Source of the DNA: Xylophilus sp. Leaf220
Lineage (GTDB): Bacteria > Pseudomonadota > Gammaproteobacteria > Burkholderiales > Burkholderiaceae_C
NCBI RefSeq assembly: GCF_001421705.1
Contig: NZ_LMKO01000022.1
Span: forward strand, 62,339 to 126,338
DNA: 64,000 nt
Direction of reading: 5' to 3'
Shown here: positions 7,868 to 15,819 of the stretch, one piece after another
Position numbering within the stretch: position 1 is the first letter of the stretch
Layout: each line of letters opens with the position of its first letter
The notes under the pieces: generated by a model
What the model saw: only the letters and a program-made list of their open reading frames with translations
Told to the model about the DNA's origin: nothing
The model's database searches: none
Position numbers and translations under genes: made by a program

Positions 7868-8659
7868 TTACTTCAGTCGATCTGCGCGCAGGCGCTGTCG
7901 GTCGTCGGTGACGGCCCTCGCCGCCAGATAGACCGCGCCCGCCGACGCGAGACCGCCGGCGCCTGTGAGCAGGAAAAGCAGCAGGATCTGGTATTTCACG
8001 GCCTCGAGTGGATCCATGCCGGCCAGCAACTGCCCCGTCATGATGCCGGGCAGCGTGATGACACCCGCGGCCGACATCTGGTTGATGATCGGAATCATCC
8101 CGCGGCGGATCGCATGGCGGATCGGTGCGGCCAGCGCTTGGTGGATGCTGGCGCCGAGCGCCAGCTGCGCCTCGATCGCCGGGCGCCCGGTGCTGATGCC
8201 TTCGAAGAAGCTGTCGAGACCCAGGCTGGCCGAATTGAGCACACTGCCGAGCACGATGCCCATCAGCGGGATGGCGTAGCGCGGGTCGTACCAGGGCTGC
8301 GGGCGGATCGCCGTCATCAATGCGAGCAACACGGTGGCGATGCTCGAGAAGCCGACGACCACCGCCGCGATGCGGTGACTCCCGGCACCCTTGAGACGCC
8401 GAGTTGGACGCACTGCGACTTCGCGCGCGGCCGCCAGCAGCATGAGCGCGACGATCCCGAGAGTGGCCGCCGGCGACGCCGCCTGGAACACGAAGCGCAG
8501 CACCAGGCCGACCAGCAGGAGCTGGACGACCATGCGGGTAGCGGCCCAGAGCACCTGCCGATGCAACTGCAGGTGCAGGAGCACGGACGCCAGGGCGTTG
8601 ATCAGCACCAGCAACGTGGCGAGCGCCACGTCCGTGGCGTGAAGATGGATGGTGCTCAT
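7868..8659 (-). CDS. fetB: ABC transporter permease, FetB (YbbM/UPF0014) family
   Basis: 263 residues with six to seven hydrophobic segments. It carries the conserved family stretches PLMGIVLGSVLNSASLGLD and INQMSAAGVITLPGIMTGQ. In E. coli FetAB is a putative iron exporter linked to peroxide resistance. It overlaps the ATPase gene by 4 nt (ATGA), as in fetAB. Within a fluoride-responsive gene run it may export a metal (iron or another cation) whose balance fluoride disturbs; that is inference. Confidence 0.85.
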   Translation of the reverse strand: MSTIHLHATDVALATLLVLINALASVLLHLQLHRQVLWAATRMVVQLLLVGLVLRFVFQAASPAATLGIVALMLLAAAREVAVRPTRRLKGAGSHRIAAVVVGFSSIATVLLALMTAIRPQPWYDPRYAIPLMGIVLGSVLNSASLGLDSFFEGISTGRPAIEAQLALGASIHQALAAPIRHAIRRGMIPIINQMSAAGVITLPGIMTGQLLAGMDPLEAVKYQILLLFLLTGAGGLASAGAVYLAARAVTDDRQRLRADRLK

Positions 8660-9270
8660 GGCGCGTGCAGCTTGCCGTCGCGCATCTCGAAGTGGCGATG
8701 GCTCATCCGCACAGCCTGCTCACGCGAGTGCGTCACCATCACGATGCCGAGGCCGGAGCGGAGCTGTTGCAGAAGCAGGGATTCCATCGCCAGCGTGGAG
8801 GCGCCGTCGAGCGAGGCCGAAGGCTCGTCGAGCAGCAGCACGTCGGGCTCCCGCACCATCGAGCGGACGAGCGCCAGGCGTTGACGCTCGCCGGTCGAAA
8901 GGCGTGCGATGTCGGCGTCCAGCAGGTCCGGGCTCAGCCCGAGCGCCGCCATCAGTTCGGCGACCCGGCTCGACGCGGCAGACGGAAAGTGGGCTGCCGG
9001 CGTTGACGCCCACCAAGCGGGTTCGGCTGACTGGTAGATCACACGACCTCGCCACGCCGGCGCTGCAAACGTCTCCCGGCGTTTCCCGGCCAGGTTCACG
9101 CCGCCGGTGCCGGGGTCCATGTCGGCGATCAGGCGCAGCAGGACGCTCTTGCCCGATCCTGATCTGCCGAGCACGCAGACACATTCGCCGGCGTTCAAGG
9201 CCAGATCGAACGGACCGCCGAACGGCGACGCAAGACCGGAGATCGCCAGCAAGCAGTTGTCGACAGTCAT
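8656..9270 (-). CDS. fetA: ABC transporter ATP-binding protein, FetA-like
   Basis: 204 residues from the ATG at 9270, which has GAGGA ten bases upstream; a TTG at 9309 in frame is the other option. Walker A is GRSGSGKS, the signature is LSTGERQRLAL, Walker B is VLLLDEPSASLD, and the H-loop is VTHSREQ. Small size and coupling to a FetB-type permease define it as the FetA partner. It starts 35 bp after a DUF190 gene and belongs to the same leftward unit. Confidence 0.85.
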   Translation of the reverse strand: MTVDNCLLAISGLASPFGGPFDLALNAGECVCVLGRSGSGKSVLLRLIADMDPGTGGVNLAGKRRETFAAPAWRGRVIYQSAEPAWWASTPAAHFPSAASSRVAELMAALGLSPDLLDADIARLSTGERQRLALVRSMVREPDVLLLDEPSASLDGASTLAMESLLLQQLRSGLGIVMVTHSREQAVRMSHRHFEMRDGKLHAP

Positions 9271-9305
9271 TCGTAAACGGTCCTCGGCGAAGGTCAACGC
9301 TGCGG

Positions 9306-9665
9306 TCAATCGCCGGCATCAGTGGCATCACCGGCCAACGCGGGCGGCGTTGCTTTGCCGATCCGCCCGTAGACCATTGGCACCTGGATGTAGAACACCG
9401 TGACCGGCTCAAGCGCAATCGCTGCAAGCAGTCGTTCGGCGACCTCTTCCGTGGCCGATACGGTCACCGCCACAGGCTGCTGGGCCAGTTCGAAAAAGTG
9501 AGTGGAATGCATTTTTCCGGCGGATCCGAAACCCGTAGCCGCGCCCATCAAGCTTCCGCCCAACGCACCGTTGTCTTTGGCAAATTGCAAAAGCCAGTCT
9601 CCCATGGGGGTGTGGTCGTGTCGATGTTCCTGCTCGGCAAAGAACGTGATCTGGAAACCCTTCAT
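9306..9665 (-). CDS. DUF190 domain protein (first type)
   Basis: 119 residues beginning MKGFQITFFAEQ with a good AGGAG ribosome site. The pattern is that of DUF190: an opening strand, DWLLQFAKDNGALGGSLMGAATGFG, HFFELAQQPVAVTVSATEE and VFYIQVPMVYG. DUF190 proteins are small ferredoxin-fold, PII-like trimers often encoded with CrcB or CLC fluoride transporters; their job is not established. It is the third DUF190 gene in a row here and the closest to the textbook family. Confidence 0.8.
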   Translation of the reverse strand: MKGFQITFFAEQEHRHDHTPMGDWLLQFAKDNGALGGSLMGAATGFGSAGKMHSTHFFELAQQPVAVTVSATEEVAERLLAAIALEPVTVFYIQVPMVYGRIGKATPPALAGDATDAGD

Positions 9666-9722
9666 GATGAACTCCTGGTGAGCGTGAACGAAAAAGAGAA
9701 ACCGATGCCGTGACTGGCACTC

Positions 9723-10163
9723 TCATGAGCCACGTGCCGTTGATGGCGGCACTGGCGGTCGGCACGATTGGGCGTTGGTTGGCGACTCCGACTCGCCGTC
9801 GGTCATTGGAAGCTCGCAAGCGAAAAGAACGGCCCGCACCTTGCCCAACTCCTCCGCGTGCTCCTGCATGAAGGTCCGAAGCCGAGTTTCAGAGTCAAGC
9901 AACTCCAGACATTGCGGATGTCGCAAAGCATGGCCTTCAAGGTGGTGGTGCGTGAGCCGCTCCCCTGGCAGGTAGCCCGATCCGATGGGGTACAGCAAGG
10001 CTTGCTGAATGCCCGAGCGACGAGCAACCTCCAACAGATGCTGCGCCAGCGCGGGCGCGCCCAATCGGTGCCAGAAACGCGTGGCCTTGGCGCGGCTGTT
10101 GGCGGGAAAGTACAGACGCAAAACGGTCAGGTCGTACGTAGGAGTGGAGGCCTGAGTCGTCAT
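9723..10163 (-). CDS. DUF190-like protein (second copy, divergent)
   Basis: 146 residues from the ATG at 10163, which shares one base with the stop of the previous gene (TAATG). LRLYFPANSRAKATRFWHRL...LLYPIGSGYLPGERLTHHHLEGHALRHPQCLELLDSE is a DUF190-like layout with a longer middle, and it is clearly paralogous to the neighbour at 10163-10591 (same LQLYFPA, HPQCLELIDTE blocks). The tandem copies suggest a heteromeric complex or a duplication that kept both partners. Confidence 0.65.
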   Translation of the reverse strand: MTTQASTPTYDLTVLRLYFPANSRAKATRFWHRLGAPALAQHLLEVARRSGIQQALLYPIGSGYLPGERLTHHHLEGHALRHPQCLELLDSETRLRTFMQEHAEELGKVRAVLFACELPMTDGESESPTNAQSCRPPVPPSTARGS

Positions 10164-10591
10164 TACTTCGTCTCCTGCAAAACGACGTCCTGCTTCTCCT
10201 GCTTCTGCTTGCGCCGGAACTGAGCGATGTCCGCCTGCCGAGGGTTTTTGGGCAAGGATTGGCGATGCTTGCCGGGGCGGACGCGCTGCGCGTGGCAGAT
10301 GAACGCCCGTAGCTGCATTTCGGTGTCGATCAGCTCCAGGCACTGCGGATGCAGCATGTGGGAGCCGTCGATCTGGTGATGTGTCACGCGCTCTCGTTTG
10401 AGGTGGTCCGATGTGACGTGGTAGAGCAGCGCCGACTGCAGGTGCGCGCGCTTTGCCGAGACCAACAGTTGCTGCGCAAACCCTGGAACGCTCAGGTGAT
10501 ACCAGATACGGGTTGGGTTCGCATGGCTGCCGGCTGGGAAATACAGCTGCAGTGCCATCACCGTCGACGGATAGTTTTCAGCGCGACTCAT
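10163..10591 (-). CDS. DUF190-like protein (first copy after the channel gene)
   Basis: 142 residues, start overlapping the CLC stop by 4 nt. It shares with the next gene the blocks LQLYFPAGSHANPTRIWYHL, LLYHVTSDHLKRERVTHHQI and HPQCLELIDTEMQLRAF. The basic tail (FRRKQKQEKQ) resembles the C-terminal tail of the CLC protein (IADVPQFRKKQQTQ): both carry an IA(Q/D)...FR(R/K)K string, a detail that could mark a shared binding partner. Co-translation with the antiporter points to a role in anion handling. Confidence 0.65.
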   Translation of the reverse strand: MSRAENYPSTVMALQLYFPAGSHANPTRIWYHLSVPGFAQQLLVSAKRAHLQSALLYHVTSDHLKRERVTHHQIDGSHMLHPQCLELIDTEMQLRAFICHAQRVRPGKHRQSLPKNPRQADIAQFRRKQKQEKQDVVLQETK

Positions 10592-11925
10592 GAGCGGTCA
10601 TCTCTGGTTGCGGAGACGTGCTGGGTCTGCTGCTTTTTACGGAATTGCGGGACATCGGCGATACGCAGTTCCTCTGGGGGACCGCCATGGTGTTTGATGT
10701 GGCCGACGCGCTGCGAGTGGTAGATGCCGGTGTGGCCGGAGCAGAGGTAGCTGGTGATGCAGCCGATGGCTGCGAGCGGTCCGATCTGCGGCCCAAACAG
10801 TTCGATTGCCATGACGATGGTGGCCAGTGGCGTGTTGGCCGCGCCCGCGAACACGGCCACAAAGCCGATGCCGGCGAGCATGGCGAAGGGCAGCTGCAGC
10901 ATGGGCGCCAGGACGTTGCCCAAGGTCGCGCCGATGTAGAACAGCGGCGTGACCTCGCCGCCCTTGAAGCCTGTGCCGAGCGAGGTGACGGTGAAGGCCA
11001 GCTTGCCAAAAAAATCCCACGGCGCCGAAGGTTCCTGGAAGGCGTTGACGATGCTAGGAATGCCCAGCCCGATGTAGCGATGCGCATCGAAGCCCGCTCT
11101 GCCGAGAGCCCAGAGGGCGAGCGCGATCACGATGCCGCCCAACATCGGGCGCAGCGGCGGATAAAAGATCCATCGCTTGACAAGCCCTCCGAGCTGGTGC
11201 GTCGCGGTCGCAAACACGAGGCCGACGAGACCGAAAATCACACCAGCGATCACGACGGCTCCGACGCTCCAAGGCGTAACCGCGACCACCTCTCCGATCG
11301 CGTAGTGCATGTGGTGCACGCCCCAGGCCATGCCGACCTGATCGGCCACGATGCCAGCGACCATGCAGGGAAATAGGGCGTCGTAGCGCATCCGGCCTAT
11401 GGCCAGCACCTCGAGGCCGAAGAGTGCCCCCGCCAGCGGGGTCCCGAACACGGAGGCGAAGCCAGCGCTGATGCCCGCCATCAGCAGGATGCGGCGATCG
11501 GCAGGCTGCATTCGAAAGACGTGCGTGAGCTGGTCCGCCAGTGCGCCGCCCATCTGCACCGCCGTCCCCTCGCGACCCACGGACGCGCCGAAGAGATGTG
11601 ACATGACGGTGCCGCCCAGGACGAGCGGGACCATGCGCAGCGGCACGACCTTCTTCGGGTCGTGGATCTCGTCGATCAGCAGGTTGTTGCCGGCCTCGAC
11701 CTGCTTGCCGAGCTTGAAGTACACCCAGCCGACGGCGCCACCGGCGAGGGGCAACAGCCAGATGATCCAACGATGCGCTTCGCGCCAAGCCGTGGCGCGG
11801 TCGAGGGCGAAGAGGAAAAGTGCGGAAGCGCTGCCGGCCAGGAAGGCCACAACGGAGGCAATCACGAGCCACTTGCCGATGTACGGCAGCAGGTCGAATT
11901 GTTCAGGTCGTCTAAATCGGCTCAT
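10588..11925 (-). CDS. CLC-F type fluoride/proton antiporter (voltage-gated chloride channel family)
   Basis: 445 residues from the ATG at 11925 (an in-frame TTG at 11934 is weaker). The CLC fold is clear: many hydrophobic helices, the gating-glutamate loop GREGTAVQMGG and GGEVTPLFYIGA. In canonical chloride CLCs the first anion-binding loop is GSGIP; here it is AGNNLLIDE, with Asn in place of the central Ser, and GREGT replaces GREGP. As I recall these are marks of the fluoride-selective CLC-F clade. A fluoride riboswitch sits in its leader, which makes fluoride export the best reading. Confidence 0.9.
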   Translation of the reverse strand: MSRFRRPEQFDLLPYIGKWLVIASVVAFLAGSASALFLFALDRATAWREAHRWIIWLLPLAGGAVGWVYFKLGKQVEAGNNLLIDEIHDPKKVVPLRMVPLVLGGTVMSHLFGASVGREGTAVQMGGALADQLTHVFRMQPADRRILLMAGISAGFASVFGTPLAGALFGLEVLAIGRMRYDALFPCMVAGIVADQVGMAWGVHHMHYAIGEVVAVTPWSVGAVVIAGVIFGLVGLVFATATHQLGGLVKRWIFYPPLRPMLGGIVIALALWALGRAGFDAHRYIGLGIPSIVNAFQEPSAPWDFFGKLAFTVTSLGTGFKGGEVTPLFYIGATLGNVLAPMLQLPFAMLAGIGFVAVFAGAANTPLATIVMAIELFGPQIGPLAAIGCITSYLCSGHTGIYHSQRVGHIKHHGGPPEELRIADVPQFRKKQQTQHVSATRDDRS

Positions 11926-11981
11926 GCGGGTCAAGGAAACGAATCAATCGGCCTGACCAAGCAAAGAATCTGAGCGCGAAC

Positions 11982-12018
11982 GCCTACAGCCCTGTAATGT
12001 GATCAGGTGTCTGTAGGC
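11982..12018 (-). promoter_or_regulatory. Expression platform of the fluoride riboswitch
   Basis: On the transcript, GCCTACAG (12018-12011), which is the 3' strand of the riboswitch aptamer, can pair with a perfect 8-nt complement CTGTAGGC (11989-11982). Formation of this stem would break the ligand-bound fold, so the two are mutually exclusive. No U-run follows, so control may be at translation or through Rho rather than an intrinsic terminator. Confidence 0.6.
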
Positions 12019-12073
12019 ATCATTAGCCCCGGGCGATGCCAGGGCGGTTCACGGAAGGAATGCCATCTCCGTC
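12010..12073 (-). ncRNA. Fluoride riboswitch (crcB motif)
   Basis: Read on the minus strand, the leader begins GGAGATGGCATTCC, then GTGAACCGCC, a GC-rich variable stem, and GGCTAATGATGCCTAC. This matches the crcB-motif consensus (GG.GAUGG..UUC.CC, AACCGCC, GGCUGAUGA..CCUAC) in order and spacing; the one notable change is CTAATGA for CTGATGA. It starts about 6 nt after the -10 box of a sigma70 promoter and precedes the CLC-F gene by 85 nt. Fluoride binding would switch on the operon. Confidence 0.92.
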
Positions 12074-12078
12074 GAAAA

Positions 12079-12108
12079 ATTATAGCGAAATGGACTGGAA
12101 AAAGTAAA
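12079..12108 (-). promoter_or_regulatory. Sigma70 promoter of the fluoride operon
   Basis: On the minus strand, TTTACT (12108-12103) and a perfect TATAAT (12084-12079) are separated by 18 nt. The predicted start falls at the first bases of the riboswitch, which fits well. Confidence 0.8.
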
Positions 12109-12109
12109 A

Positions 12110-12663
12110 CGGCGCGGCATGCGGTTGAGGCTGCTTTCAGATCACAAGGCAAACATCAACTCGGCAAGTCATGAAGAGGTCGTACTTGCAACATACCCTG
12201 CCCGACATTTACATCACCTGGGGCAGCTGGTGCAGGGAGCATCGCACTCGCCGGCAGCAATGGCGACGTCAGGAACGTTGATGTGGGCGACGCCGCACAG
12301 TAGGGGTGTTCATCCGAAATAAGCCGTCAGCCGTCAGCAAACGGCAGCTACCCCGCCTAGAGCAGACACTGATCGGCCGACGGTCGCCGGCAGCAATCGC
12401 TGCTTAGCCGTCATCGGACCCCTCACAGCCGCTGCTCGGAGCCCAAGGCGGAAGTCCAGTCGTGCAAACAGCACGTTTAAAAACGGATTTTTGCCGAACT
12501 AACCTGGACTGATCGCTCGCCCAAACGCACCGACATGAGCGCAAGAAAGGCGATGAGCCCCGGCCTCGGCTGTCTCGCCTTGAGTCGAATCGGTTCAAGA
12601 CGCCATAAGAGCCGTCGCTTATTCACTTTCGCTCCGAAGAAGCGAGTCATGGCGGGTGCCGTC
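12110..12663. other. Gene-poor stretch between the fluoride operon and thyA
   Basis: No convincing gene. A 13-bp direct repeat CGCCGGCAGCAAT occurs at 12249-12261 and 12385-12397, and CCGTCAG is repeated in tandem near 12324. A minus-strand frame at 12477-12674 (65 codons) has no recognisable domain. The sequence is more GC-rich than the recombinase genes to the right. No trace of the 5' part of thyA was seen here, which matters for placing the left end of the element. Confidence 0.5.
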
Positions 12664-13497
12664 TCAGACCGCAATCGGAGCAGAAATGGGTGGATGGGGG
12701 TCGTATCCTTCGATCACAAAATCCTCAAAACGATAGTCGTAAATCGAATCAGGCTTACGCGCAATGGTGAGCTTCGGTAACTCTCGCACATCCCTCTTCA
12801 ACTGCGTGTGAATTTGGTCCATGTGGTTTGAGTAAGCATGCAAGTCGCCGATGCTTACGATGATTTCGTGGGCAATCAGATCGCACTGCTGAGCCAGCAT
12901 GTGCGTGAGTAGTGCGAGAGATGCGATGTTGTAAGGAAGCCCCAAGAAGCTGTCTGAACTTCTGATGTACAACTGTGCAGAAAGCCTCCCGTTCGCCACA
13001 TAAAACTGGTAAAGCAGATGGCAGGGAGGAAGAGCCATCTTCCCCAGTCTCGCATTGTCCTGAGGACTCAAATTTTCATCTGGAAGGTATTCAGGATTCC
13101 AACCGTGAAAAAGAATGCGGCGGCTGTTCGGATTGTTCTTGAGTGCGTCCACGACGTAATCAATTTGATTGATCGTGCCTCCATCCTTGGTTGGCCAAGC
13201 CGTCCATTGACTGCCATACACAGGGCCCAGGTCACCAGTTTCCGTTGCCCACTCATTCCAGATGCTAACGCCATGCTCCTTGAGCCACCCGACGTTTGTA
13301 TCCCCCCTTAGAAACCAAATCAATTCATTGGCAATGCTTTTGAAGTGGAGTTTCTTGGTGGTGAGCAAAGGAAAGCCACCGGACAAATTATGTCTGATTT
13401 GCCGACCAAAGACCGATGTGGTTCCCGTGCCAGTCCGGTCACCTTTTGCCACCCCATTGTCTAAGATGTCATTCAAAAGATCCAGGTATTGCTTCAT
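12664..13497 (-). CDS. thyA: Thymidylate synthase, complete, carried by the mobile element
   Basis: 277 residues, full length. It makes dTMP from dUMP using methylene-tetrahydrofolate. The landmarks are present: GDRTGTGT near the N-terminus, the catalytic cysteine in [28 protein letters not shown], and the C-terminal ISAPIAV. It reads away from folA, in the same direction as the recombinase genes, and starts 16 bp after the last of them, without a clear ribosome site. It is much less GC-rich than the host genes and differs from the host thyA remnant at 19322-19498 (here HAYSNHMDQ, there HIYSNHQEQ). It is the only intact thyA in view and presumably replaces the one broken by insertion. Confidence 0.97.
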   Translation of the reverse strand: MKQYLDLLNDILDNGVAKGDRTGTGTTSVFGRQIRHNLSGGFPLLTTKKLHFKSIANELIWFLRGDTNVGWLKEHGVSIWNEWATETGDLGPVYGSQWTAWPTKDGGTINQIDYVVDALKNNPNSRRILFHGWNPEYLPDENLSPQDNARLGKMALPPCHLLYQFYVANGRLSAQLYIRSSDSFLGLPYNIASLALLTHMLAQQCDLIAHEIIVSIGDLHAYSNHMDQIHTQLKRDVRELPKLTIARKPDSIYDYRFEDFVIEGYDPHPPISAPIAV

Positions 13498-13513
13498 AAA
13501 TTTGACGTCTAGT

Positions 13514-13942
13514 TCAAAGTAAAGTCAGGCGTTTACCCTGCAAAGCCAAAAGCGCATCGTCCCGCTTCTTGACCTGACTTCTAAGCCACATGATTTCCTC
13601 AAAAAGTAGCGCATTCTGGTTTAAGAGAGTGCGCAATCGATCACGCAGAGCATCTAAAGTCGGAACCTGCAAAACATCATCATGAGAATCCACAGAACTG
13701 AGTGCATTGGACTCATTCTTGGCCTCCCGCTTCATGTTTTTGAGTTTGATTAGCGCCCAACTTCGCGACCGTACAGTGTTCGTCGTCAATCCAGTGAGCA
13801 CGCAAATCGAGCCCACCGTCAATTTTAACTTCTTTCGCTCAGCCGGGTTTGCCAAAGTGGCAAGTGCTTTGAGAATCGCCTCGTCGTTCTTGGCGGCAGT
13901 ACGGTTGACATCAGGCCCCGGAGCGTTGCGAGACGAGGTCAT
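13514..13942 (-). CDS. Small HTH/coiled-coil accessory protein of the recombinase operon
   Basis: 142 residues, ATG overlapping the previous stop by 4 nt. The N-terminal half looks like a helix-turn-helix ([33 protein letters not shown]). The C-terminal half is a predicted coiled coil ([39 protein letters not shown]). This size and layout resemble TnpC of Tn554 and the small third protein of recombinase trios (such as GmtX), which assist or orient recombination. No catalytic motif is seen. It is followed after 16 bp by thyA. Confidence 0.6.
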   Translation of the reverse strand: MTSSRNAPGPDVNRTAAKNDEAILKALATLANPAERKKLKLTVGSICVLTGLTTNTVRSRSWALIKLKNMKREAKNESNALSSVDSHDDVLQVPTLDALRDRLRTLLNQNALLFEEIMWLRSQVKKRDDALLALQGKRLTLL

Positions 13943-15819
13943 GCATCCTTCTCCACTAACTTTCCGGCATGTCGGCCGAGCTTGTCTGCAAGACCAAGCC
14001 AGACCACCTTGAACTCAGCATTGCCCTCAGCTTGCGCTTGTGCCAGCGCATGCGTTCGCCTCGCGTTCAAAGCCATCCCACCCCGCTCTGTGATGACATG
14101 ACTTCCGCAGTCTGGATCGCACTCGTAATCGCCATAGCACGGCGGGCGCTTGTCTTCGATCGGCAATTCAAAGTTCTTCGTGCAGTTGCCAATGCTAGTA
14201 GGCTGTAGTTTTACACCGCGACTTGCCATCGCTTTGATGTACTTGACACGGTCCGCACCAAATAGGGCCATCCCCGCAAAGAAGGCGTCTACCCGCATTT
14301 TGTGAGCAGCCCCTCCACCCCCTGCGAACTTGGCGTTCTCGTCATAAAGGTCGTTCAGCGCCGACTCGCTGGCCTGTGCCAGTCGGGTCGACACGCTCGT
14401 CATGAGCTGCGAGCGGTAATTTCCGTAGCCAGCAGTCACCTCGTTGGGCATCCCGTGAAACCTACTATGGAAATGTTTTAACTGCATACTGACGAATGGC
14501 AGCTTCACCTGCTGGCTTGCAAGCTGAAAAACCAATGTTTCTCTGCACTGATGAATGGAGAAAGTCCATTCTTTGAATTTCTCATCGACATGTATCTTAC
14601 TCAGCCAACGCGAAAGCTTTTGACTTATGGTATGGAGGCTATAACCTCTTGATGCCCTAGTAAAACGAGCGAAGGGGCTCGAGATAAGAAATTCACTTCC
14701 TGTGAACCGACAGAAAAACGCGAGAACCTCGAACGCATCTCTAACGATGTCGATTGCAAGCCAGCCTTCGGTTGTCGGAGTATCTTTTTTCCGATGTTTC
14801 ACGACCTTTGATTTGATGAACCAATAGCCGCGTTCAAAACTCAATGCCTCATTGCGCACGTGCACAATTTCACTTTGCCGCATTCCAGTGAACAACAGCA
14901 GCATCATGATCGATGCGCATTGCACGTCGGCAATAATTTCCTCGACCTGATAGGCACGCACCTTGAACCGCAGATCAAACTTTGCGCGGTCGACGGGTCC
15001 TTGCGGGTGCTCTGTCAAGAATGCGTGAATTGCGCTACCACTTTCACTATCCAATACATCATCTGTCAAAGCGACGTACTCGGAACAATGTACTGGCAAC
15101 CCCAGTGCAGACTTGAACCGCCCGATCGCATTGAGGGCATAATCTTGAATGCGCAAAAAGTACAGATCGGGCAATGGTTGAATACCTTCGCCGTTGGTAG
15201 TCTCTGGCCACGCAATGGACGACTTCTCGATGTCCACCAATTGCCACTGCAAAGGACCCGACAAGTTTCTTTGCACCATCGGAGAAGATACAAGTTTAAG
15301 TGCCCTCTTTAAATGAGCCCCACGGCCTGGGTGATCCTTGATGCATTCTTTCAACAGGGCGAAATCAACATCCTGCAGCCGCGTCACAACTCTTCCGTAT
15401 TTTGTTTTAGCTGCAATTATCGCAGCAGAGAAAATGTGCACCAGCTCTTCAATGCGGCCTTTAACCGTTTTCGGATCCAGTTGCTTTTTTGTGCGACGAG
15501 AGGTTTTTATCAATGCGGGAAAATAGCCATGAATAACAGCCGCAACTTTTAAGTCATCAACCATTTGCCGTGTAAGGCAGTTTACATAACGGGCTTTTTT
15601 GGCAGAGTTGTGGTGACCATGAGTTGATCCATGCCCGTGGATGAAATCGCTCCACATGATGGCGCTTCCCGTCTTGCCCATGTGAAGTGGATCGCTTAAC
15701 GGCAACAGTGGCCATACGTCATCACCGAATCTGCCACACCAAACAGGTAGGTCGGGAGCAAATAAGGCTTGCCCGCCAACGAGCGCGTCTAACGAGGGCA
15801 AGCTTGATACGGCTAGCAT
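13939..15819 (-). CDS. Large tyrosine recombinase-like protein with intact catalytic set
   Basis: 626 residues, starting one base after the previous stop behind AAGGA. Tyrosine recombinase boxes are in the middle: Arg in LLLFTGMRQSEIVHVR, a Lys region KSKVVKHRKKD, HxxR in FSIHQCRETLVF, His in MQLKHFHSRFHG and Tyr in TAGYGNYRS. All six catalytic positions can therefore be assigned. A C-terminal cysteine cluster (GNC...PPCYGDYECDPDCGSH) may bind metal. The protein is about twice the length of a simple integrase, as in TnpB-type or GmtZ-type proteins. It acts with its operon partners in integration and excision. Confidence 0.7.
   Translation of the reverse strand: MLAVSSLPSLDALVGGQALFAPDLPVWCGRFGDDVWPLLPLSDPLHMGKTGSAIMWSDFIHGHGSTHGHHNSAKKARYVNCLTRQMVDDLKVAAVIHGYFPALIKTSRRTKKQLDPKTVKGRIEELVHIFSAAIIAAKTKYGRVVTRLQDVDFALLKECIKDHPGRGAHLKRALKLVSSPMVQRNLSGPLQWQLVDIEKSSIAWPETTNGEGIQPLPDLYFLRIQDYALNAIGRFKSALGLPVHCSEYVALTDDVLDSESGSAIHAFLTEHPQGPVDRAKFDLRFKVRAYQVEEIIADVQCASIMMLLLFTGMRQSEIVHVRNEALSFERGYWFIKSKVVKHRKKDTPTTEGWLAIDIVRDAFEVLAFFCRFTGSEFLISSPFARFTRASRGYSLHTISQKLSRWLSKIHVDEKFKEWTFSIHQCRETLVFQLASQQVKLPFVSMQLKHFHSRFHGMPNEVTAGYGNYRSQLMTSVSTRLAQASESALNDLYDENAKFAGGGGAAHKMRVDAFFAGMALFGADRVKYIKAMASRGVKLQPTSIGNCTKNFELPIEDKRPPCYGDYECDPDCGSHVITERGGMALNARRTHALAQAQAEGNAEFKVVWLGLADKLGRHAGKLVEKDA

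Noticed and set aside
12119..12322. 67-codon + strand frame in the gap after the riboswitch
   Set aside because: No ribosome site, no domain, and it overlaps the riboswitch promoter region on the other strand.
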